Positions 56,563-64,000 of a stretch of 64,000 nucleotides of DNA are shown one piece after another. Below the pieces are notes generated by a model, which had not been told where the DNA came from, made no database searches, and was given only the letters and a program-made list of their open reading frames with translations. This DNA is from Diospyros lotus (Eukaryota > Streptophyta > Magnoliopsida > Ericales > Ebenaceae): contig NC_068339.1 of assembly GCF_014633365.1 (NCBI RefSeq), positions 31,753,316 through 31,817,315 on the forward strand, written 5' to 3'. How positions within the stretch are numbered: position 1 is the first letter of the stretch; each line of letters starts with the position of its first letter. A program made the position numbers and the translations under genes.

Positions 56563-57684
56563 ATGGTGAAAACTAGACGTTCTAGAAGATTTGAGCCTGT
56601 CACCCCAAACTATCATGAGAGTAACACCTAAGAGGAGGAAACACAATATTCTCGCGAGGAGATATCAGAAACTCCACAAGGAAATCCATCTCAAGGAGAA
56701 AACTCAGAGGGTGGAAGTCACATAGATCGAATGGAGATGGTGATGGAGAATATGTTGAACTTCATGCAAGGGATGCACCTAACAGGTCAGGCTAACCCTC
56801 GAACTCCTGATATCGTTGACAGATTTCAGCGGTTGAATCCGCCTATCTTTCGAGGCAAAGCGGGAGCCGACCCAAGTGAGAGTGAATATTGGATTGAGCA
56901 GATTGAGAAAATCTTTAATTTTATCTGCGACGATGAGGGGGAAAAAGTAGGTTGTGCCACTTTCATGCTTCGGGATGAAGCAAATCAGTGGTGGAAGACC
57001 ATGCAAAGGACCCTACAAGGATCCGGGGGGCAAGGTACGCCAATTGTTATAGGGGCACAATTTAAGGAATTGTTTTATGCTAAGTATTTCCCTTTGTGTA
57101 AGAAAACGGAAAAGGCCCGGGAGTTCATGGATCTGAAGCAAACTGGAGACATGTTTGTTGCCCAGTATGAAGATCATTTTACTCGGCTAATCAAGTATAT
57201 GCCCATTTACAACTTGGACAGGGAGGCAAAAGCTCAGAAGTTCCTTAGAGGGCTGAAACTGGAAATCTAGCTAGCATTAAGCTCTTTGGGGGCACGTACT
57301 TACGTGGAGGTGGTTTCACAAGCTCTGACCATGGAAAGCAATCTTCACTGAATGAATTCCCTAAGAACAGAGATCTAAGAACCCAAGGACATAAAACTTG
57401 GGAAAAAACATGATCTTGGGGTTCGAAAAGAAAATTTCAAAAATAGGGAGAACTGTCCTAGATGTCAAAAATTTCATCTGGGAAAAACCTTGTGAAAGAG
57501 GGAACCCAAGGTGCTATACATGTGGAGGAAAGGACCATATATCTCGAGATTGCTCGAAAGGACCCTTGTGTTTCAATTGTCGACAGATCGACCACTTCTC
57601 TAAGGATTACCCGCAAAGGAGAGAAGTCAATCAGTCACGGACGAACCAAGGAAGCAGAGAGCCACAACAGGGTTGTGTGTTTTA
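56563..57684 (+). pseudogene. gag: Tekay-like gag remnant with two zinc knuckles
   Basis: ATG at 56563 opens MVKTRRSRRFEPV. A TAG at 56629 interrupts it. Core at 56731-57270: FQRLNPPIFRGKAGADPSE, then EYWIEQIEKIF, FMLRDEANQWW, FKELFYAKYFP and EFMDLKQTGDMFVAQYEDHF, the classic chromovirus gag order. Stops at 57268 and shifts follow. CYTCGGKDHISRDC is a complete CCHC knuckle; the second, CFNCRQIDHFSKDY, has lost its last cysteine. Frame ends at 57683. Confidence 0.9.
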
Positions 57685-57689
57685 GTTGA

Positions 57690-59142
57690 CGGGAAAATAT
57701 GCTAGTGACAACCTGGCGGTTGTATAAGGTACCTTGAGTCCTCCTTAATGCGGTTGTCTGAGTGTTAGTCGGTTCCCGGTCAGCCCATTCACATCACCTA
57801 AGGAGTGATGATAAATGTATCAACATATAATTTGGAAAAGAAGGGATGCCAAGTAGAAAGTTGTAACTTTGAGTATGGTTTGAAACTTTAAGGAATGTAT
57901 TTAAGAATGAAAAGAAAGATGTAACAAGACTACTCTAGACCTTAGTTATGAATTTTTATGAGAAGCTAGTAATGGTATTTGGGGTTAGCAAACGTACTTG
58001 TAACCTTTGTGAGTTGATGATAAAGGTGTTCAAATCATACTTATATGAGTTTGTGATTGTATTTATGGACCAATATCTGACTTATACTCCTCGATAGAAT
58101 TCAAGCATGAGAAAGTGTCGGTACCAAAAGTGTAACTACTACATCGTATGCTAAGTGGGCTTGGGGAATCAGAGGTTTGGAAAGGGGGTGATGGAATGGT
58201 AATTGCATACGTGGGCTGGGGTACGTTGTAACTATGAGTGGTATATTTTCCTTGATGTGGGCATGTGATCTGTTGTGGGCTTACTTAGGAAATGTGTTTT
58301 CCCGTAGTAGCAAGCAATGGGATTGCGGTTCCCATACTTAGCCTTTGGGGAAGGGGAATTTTATCCTAGTTACTGACCTGACCTTCGGTTTAGTATGCAA
58401 ATAGTTGTACACCCCAGTAATTTGGAGCGATTGGCTCTGATCTGGTTGTTTCGAATCTCCCTTTATTGATATAGTTATTGGTGTAGTAGTAGGTATACTT
58501 TGGTACATTTGGGAGTGTGAGTTGGCCTTTAAAAGTAGGAGAAAGTTAAGCTTGGGAAAAATGAGAATGAAAATTGGGGGTCTTGGCAGCTAGAAAATTT
58601 TGGGCAGTATTATGCCACCCATGGTTGGGAAATTGGTAGTCGATGGGTTTGCCTTGGAACCGTGGCGATGCTATATAAAAAATTTGAGGTTTTCGTGGGA
58701 GCTTGAGGTACTTGTTCGCTCATGGGATTTGAATGGGGGTGGTGACGAGATAGAGTTTTTGAGGGATTGCGCTTGTGCGGTCCAGCACCATCCCGGGTGA
58801 ATGAACGTGGTGGCTAACAAGCCTGTTCTAGGTGAACGTAGTGGCTAATGCAGGAATGAGCCTGTTTTGATGACTCGAGGGTGGGGACTGGTGGAGGCTT
58901 TCTAGCCTGTGGCAGTGAATGTGATCCCTGAGGGAACATCTACTTACGTCGCTAACCTGACAATTCTGCCCCATCTGATGAACAGATCTGACAAGCTCTT
59001 TAGGAAGACTCAAAAAGTGTGGTCATGTGTTGACAATTGGTAATGGGCTGGGAAGTTTAGATAAAATATTCTGATTCCTGAATCGAATTTTTGTGCCTAA
59101 GGACACGAGTTAGGGCAAACCATATTGAACGAGGCACACCAA
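57690..59142 (+). pseudogene. Collapsed pol region with an RT scrap
   Basis: Nearly all pol is lost. Near 57975-58100 one frame still reads VFKSYLYEFVIVFMDQYL followed by TYT, resembling the gypsy RT block around the Y-I-D-D site, but the two catalytic aspartates are not kept. No protease, RNase H, integrase or chromodomain could be recognised in the rest; 58600-58800 is open by chance as far as I can see. Confidence 0.55.
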
Positions 59143-59379
59143 GCCAAACAATGTCTCTTGAAAATGGGTTCTAGAGACACCATGACGTTGAGAAATATGC
59201 TTGGAAAATGAGAATTGATGCGAATTTTTGAGGAACAAGATGATACCTTTGGTTAAGGTCCTATGGAGACATCACAACCTGGAAGAAGTAACTTGGGAAA
59301 GAGAATAGGAAATGCAATTGAAGTACCCATACTTTTTTGAAAATGCGATGTTGCTGGAGTGAATTTCGATGTTGCTGGA
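59143..59379 (+). mobile_element. 3' internal tail of Tekay-like element, right copy
   Basis: Matches the left copy at 51101 but has lost the PPT: after GGAGTGAATTTCGA it goes through GATGTTGCTGGA directly to the LTR start. The deletion may be microhomology-driven, as GATGTTGCTGG is duplicated. Confidence 0.8.
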
Positions 59380-62300
59380 TGTAATACCCAAAAATTTGCA
59401 AGCTATTTCCATTAATTAAATGAAGCATTTTCCCGATTTTCTTTAGGTTCTCGAAAACTCGAGAATTTGTGGGATTCAAGGATCTTTAGGGGACCTAAGT
59501 GCAATAGACTTCAAAGTTTTATTAAAACTAACTTTGGATTCCAAAAGTTATTAAAAGTGGCTATGGATTTCAAACCCAAATTAAATCAAGCTTGGGACAC
59601 ATGGCATAGTAGGAAGAAAGTAATGATGATAGCTCATATCTCGAGGACACGTGGCACCGTAGGATGAAAGTAATCATTATGGCTCAAATCTCTATGACAC
59701 GTGGCAAAAATCCATTCATCGAAGGGTTTAAAATGTCATGATTAGACCCATATCTCAAAGGCCACTTGTTACAAGGGGAAGAAAGCAATGATTATGGTGC
59801 AAATCTCAAGTGCCAAGTGTCACCATCTTAAGAAAGTCAAGTGTCCCAATCTTATGGATTTAAGGGCTCTATATAAGCATGCTTTGGGATGGGTTTTTGG
59901 CCACTAAATTAAGGGGTAAGTTGCTTATAAGAAGGGAGAAATTCTGCTGGAAAAAGGGAAGGAAGCTCTGCCCGAGTGGAAGCCGAAAGCAAGTCGCCGG
60001 AAGATACGAACCTGTCTTGAAATTCGTGCAAATAGTTACCAAAATTGCGAGGTAAGCTCTTTTTTTCGGTAATCACGTAGAGGGTCGAAAGAGGAGTCCG
60101 TAGGTTTAAACAACACTCGAATCGGAATTAAAATGAGAGAGTTATGGCCGTTTTAATTTTTGGGGTCGGAAGTCCGTGCAGCACGTGTGCCACACGCGCC
60201 CAGCAAGGCTATGCGTCCAGGTGCGTGGTAGCCCCTTGTGGCCGCGCACGTGGGCACGTGAGAGGCCTTCTGGGCTTGAAATTTTTCATGCAACCTTCTA
60301 TTTTTAGTGGCTACTTACCTATCCAAAAATATTTTAAGTTTGGGTACCAAAAAGTCTCGATTTTTACAAAAACATTTCACTTGGAGTGACGTTTGGCCTT
60401 AAACTTCGCAATCGAGAAGTGAGGAGTTAAGGTGAGTGGTTCTTGTGCATGTAAACTATTCTTGAATGTCTCTTACTTCATCTTAATCACTCTTGACTTC
60501 ATTTATAAGTGGTTGTGGCTTGCGTTTCATGGTTTCCTTGTTTCCGAGCATATCCTCCATATTTTGCATGTATCATGGCGTTTTTGTGAACATGGCGTGA
60601 GTAGTTCTTGTGCATGTAAGCTATTCTTGCATGTCTCTTACTTCATCTTGATCACTCTTGACTTCATTTATAAGTGGTTGTGGCTTGTGTTTCATGGTTT
60701 CCTTGTTTCCGAGCATATCGTCCCTATTTTGCATGTATCATGGCGTTTTTATGAACATGGCGTGAGTGGTTCTTATGCATGCTCCTTGATGCCTATTGAT
60801 CACTCTTGGGTTTCATTTGTGGACGGGTTATTGCTTACGTCTATGTTCCCTTTGTTTCGAGCATATTTTTTTACTTTGTTTCATCAAGTTTGACCATGAC
60901 AGCTTTCGTGTGCGGCTTGTGGCTTGCATATCATATTCCTTCTGCTTTGTCATTCAGCATGTCATGGTTGAGGGCTTACATCTCATGTCTTATTACTTTT
61001 GAGCATATATTGCCTATTTTATACGCATCTCGGTATTCATATCTATGGTTGGTTGTTAGGACATCACAGGGAATCTTGTGCTCTTGCGGTGAGCTACCAT
61101 GATGATTGCAGGACATCACGGGGGATCTCATGCTCTTGCTGTGAGCTACCATGATGACTGCAAGGGTGATTGTAACCCCCTGACTTGGTTACCAAATGGG
61201 AAGTTTTATATTGGCATGATCTTGGAAGATTTGTACTTATCTCTGCATAATTCTTGGCATAGCTACATATTGCTCTTGCATGCATAGTTTCATTTCCTTG
61301 TACCACTCACTTAGATGTAACAATTTAAGTCGGGTGTTTCATGTTGGAAATGTATGCCCTAAAGACACGTTTTGTTTAATTTATGGTAATGATGTTTCTT
61401 TTATTCAGTTTATGGCACATATATTATTTGCATTTAATTGTTGGAAATGTGTCCATGCTATTAAGTAAGTGATTCACGTGATGGGTCGTTCTTCACAGTT
61501 AGGCATGAATCATGGGTACTTAATAAGCAAGAAAATATAACTCTTGATCTTTTGATAGAACTGGGCATTCTATCATGATAAGATCATTGTGCAATAGATC
61601 CTAATGGAGGATGGCTTGCCTTAGCCAGTAAACAGTCCGTTTACTCTAATTGTACAAGCGCATTTGGAATGCGTAGAGTGGACCTGTGATAGAAGCTAAT
61701 GACAAAGTACTAATTATCATGGAGCTAGTCTATCACTGCTACTACGTGGACGAGTACTCTAATACTTGAGTATTAGTTGGTGGTCTAGTGAACCTAGAGC
61801 TATATTCTTAGATACATTGTAGGTGAGGTCTATCAAAGATCAATATCCTTTTGAGTTGGGAGTATGGTTTCTAATTAGCTAAGACAGACTAATACAAGAT
61901 AGTTTCTGTGATTCACCCCCTTGTGATTGTCCAAGAATAATCGAATAATCCAGGGCCCTGGGAACGTGACTTAAAAGTGTGTGCTTCTGGGTAGCTCCCA
62001 GTGATAAGCAAGTACATTCGAGTAGTCACGGATTATTGGACTAGTGATCTAAGGATGGTAGAAGTCATTTAGAAAGGTGTTAGTACATTATTCCTTTCTA
62101 AATGATGGGTGTTACGCAGAGGGGTATTTTCGTCATTACACTAGTAGGTCAAAGACATGGCATATGCAAAATTATTCGTGGGGTCAGTGTTACCATATGG
62201 TGATAGTTGGAACACTTAGAATGACAAAATATAGCTACTAGGTAGCAGGGATATTTTGGTCATTTTAGTAGTCGTGAATAATTTGTCTTTTGATCCCCGG

Positions 62301-63304
62301 GGTAGCTCGATGTAACTCATGTATTTTTTAATACATTTGGCTTGTTGGATGAATTACATTGAGAGAGAATTATTTTATTCAGAATGGTCCATTGGGCTAG
62401 AATAAAATAATAGTTCATTAGGGTTTTTAATTAATTAATTGGGCTAACCCAATTAGAAAATTAATTAAAAGATCTTGGCCCATTAGGGTTTGGCCCACTA
62501 GGGTTTTAACCCTAGGGTTCTCCCTATATATATCTCTCTTTAGTTGTTTTTCCATCTAAGTCGTTTTTCATTCTTCTTCACCGAAGAGAGGCCACGAGTT
62601 CGAGTCATACTCCGGAAGATCGAAAGGGTGCATTTGAGTTCTGATGCGACGGAGCCGAAGGCTAGCAGGACAGCCGTCGTCTCCACAACGCGAAGAAGCT
62701 CCCATCGCTCCATTCCGTCCGGTAATCCGCCGCAAAAGTAAGTCTCCTAGATTCTTATCAATACGAGGAACGTTTTTGATTTTAAAACGCTTCCGTTGCA
62801 TGCTTTGTTTCCTCGTTCATGATCCTTCATTTCATACCCCTGAGATATTCAACATCCTAGGTATATCAGTCGTGTCAGGTACTCGGAGATAAGCATGAGA
62901 AAGAAAAAAAAGGGGCTACAAGGAGGCTAACGTTTAGTTTAACTTTTTGTTACTCATGTTCTATGGTTCTTATGTAATCTTTGGGTATGTTTTGAGAGTT
63001 GTGTATCGCAGTTATATAAACAAGGGTTACATAGGGCTTGGATTTACTTATTATGCTATTAAAGTTGTAAATAGTGATTACTATGTACCATGATTGTGGT
63101 AAGAGTTATTTGACGAATTTTTGAAAGTCATGCATTACGGTGTACTCATATTAGAGGTTTTATTATTGGAAATCCCCTTTTATCTATCTTCAGCTAGCTA
63201 TCAGGTTCGATCCATCGCTTCCTTTGGTAAGGATTTCCATAACGCCCTTATGGATATTAGCTTGTATTTAGCTTCAGCATATAATTAAAGAGTGGGGCGT
63301 TACA
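59380..63304 (+). mobile_element. Tekay-like LTR 2, split by a solo copia LTR
   Basis: TGTAATACCC to GGGGCGTTACA. Without the insertion at 61342-62829 it is about 2.43 kb and closely matches LTR 1. It lacks some repeats of the CTCTTGCGGTGAGC type seen near 53050-53170 in LTR 1. Confidence 0.92.
61342..62829 (+). mobile_element. Solo copia LTR 2 in Tekay LTR 2
   Basis: 1488 bp, TGTTGGAAATG to GATCCTTCA, flanked by TTTCA at 61337-61341 and 62830-62834. The empty site is seen in LTR 1 at about 53360 (GTGTTTCATACCCC). Confidence 0.94.
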
Positions 63305-64000
63305 CTCTGCATGCTATTTCAGGTGCCTGTGCATCAGAAACAATGAGGGTAAGGGGAGGCATTGGGCACGTATCAACCATTGTTCTGGTAGATTCGGGAA
63401 GCACTCATAATTTTATGTGTGGAGTTCTTGTTAAGAAGGTGGGTTTACAACCTAAGCATGGAGGACGATTTGAAGTTGTGGTGGCTTCAGGTGAAAAATT
63501 ATCTAGTCCAGGTAAGTGCACTAATGTGAAGTTGATTTTACAAGGAGTGCCTATTTTTGTGGATTTTGACTTGCTTCCGTTAGAAGGATATGATATTGTG
63601 TTGGGCACGCAATGGTTGTGTACACTTGGCCCCATCTTATGGGGCTTTGCTAAGTTGCAGATGAGGTTCAATGTGACAGGTAAAGATGTGGTTCTTCAAG
63701 GGGTTTCCATTCTAAAGGATAAGGTAATTGGGGAACTTAAATTCAGCCGTGAAGGAAAAGTAAAAAGGGAATGTTGCTCCAATTGTTCTCTCTTAGAACC
63801 CCACTCTAGAAGGATAAGGCTGGATTTCAACGTACACATCCACAATTGCATCAGATTTTGGAAACCTTCCAGGATGTATTTAAAGAGCCCAACTACCTAC
63901 CACCTCCAAGGGCCCATGATCACAAAATTCCTTTGATAGAGGGAAAGGGACCTATATGTGTCGAGCCCAATCGTTACCCATATTATCAAAAGGATGAGAT
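63305..64000 (+). pseudogene. Gypsy protease and RT start, running off the window (probably G3)
   Basis: Begins with CASETMRVRGGIG and the protease site VLVDSGSTHNFM (about 63388-63423), then FVDFDLLPLEGYDIVLGTQW, the usual C-terminal part of gypsy protease. Around 63800 the frame shifts; in another frame the RT start follows (DVFKEP, LPPPRAHDHKIPL, PNRYPYYQKDE). The upstream ATG at 63292 lies in the Tekay LTR and is not a native start. Its partner is probably gag at 50742. Confidence 0.85.

Overview
This window reads as nuclear DNA of a flowering plant with a large, repeat-rich genome. It has nested Ty3-gypsy and Ty1-copia LTR retrotransposons, hAT-type and other small DNA transposons, AT-rich spacers, and one recognisable host-gene piece: a first exon like ALKBH2 on the minus strand near 18.9-19.2 kb. 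I saw no intact cellular gene, tRNA, rRNA gene or CRISPR array. Species cannot be set from this sequence. No element here looks able to move by itself.

Layout. 1-581: 5' end of a minus-strand gypsy element (G1) that runs off the left edge and is inserted in the 5' LTR of a plus-strand Tat-type gypsy element (Tat-1, 582-15218). Tat-1 keeps decayed gag, protease, RT, two RNase H domains and integrase, then a long 3' UTR. That UTR is split by a gag-only minus-strand gypsy (G2, 8179-10829, target duplication GTATC). The Tat-1 3' LTR is split by a small hAT-like element (11618-14883), itself split by a solo LTR (12021-14624). 15.2-20.3 kb is AT-rich, with the ALKBH2-like exon, a 720-bp hAT MITE and a hairpin MITE. 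20.3-23.5 kb is a minus-strand element whose three LTR copies carry antisense 5S rRNA-derived sequence (Cassandra-like). 23.5-32.7 kb is a second Tat element (Tat-2) with most of pol deleted, solo LTRs in its 5' LTR and in its integrase remnant, and a 2-kb tandem-repeat 3' UTR. 32.7-36.5 kb holds a Tat-type LTR fragment split by another solo LTR. 36515-48994 is a complete but decayed copia element (target duplication GCTTC) whose 3' LTR holds a further solo LTR. 49.0-51.1 kb has another Tat LTR and the 5' part of a gypsy element (G3). 51.1-63.3 kb is a Tekay/Del-like element with two 2.5-kb LTRs, carrying two solo copia LTRs of one family. 63.3-64.0 kb returns to a gypsy protease and RT start.

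Together the window is a record of insertion and loss: seven solo LTRs flanked by 5-bp target duplications (one imperfect), internal deletions that keep LTR, PBS and PPT while removing pol, and stop codons often explained by C-to-T or G-to-A change. The most unusual items are the 5S-bearing LTR element with a long internal region, the dimeric tandem array in the Tat-2 3' UTR, the GC-rich block and repeated TGAGTCACTCA motif in the copia leader, and the orphan ALKBH2-like exon. All calls come from reading the sequence; family names rest on remembered motifs, not on a search.
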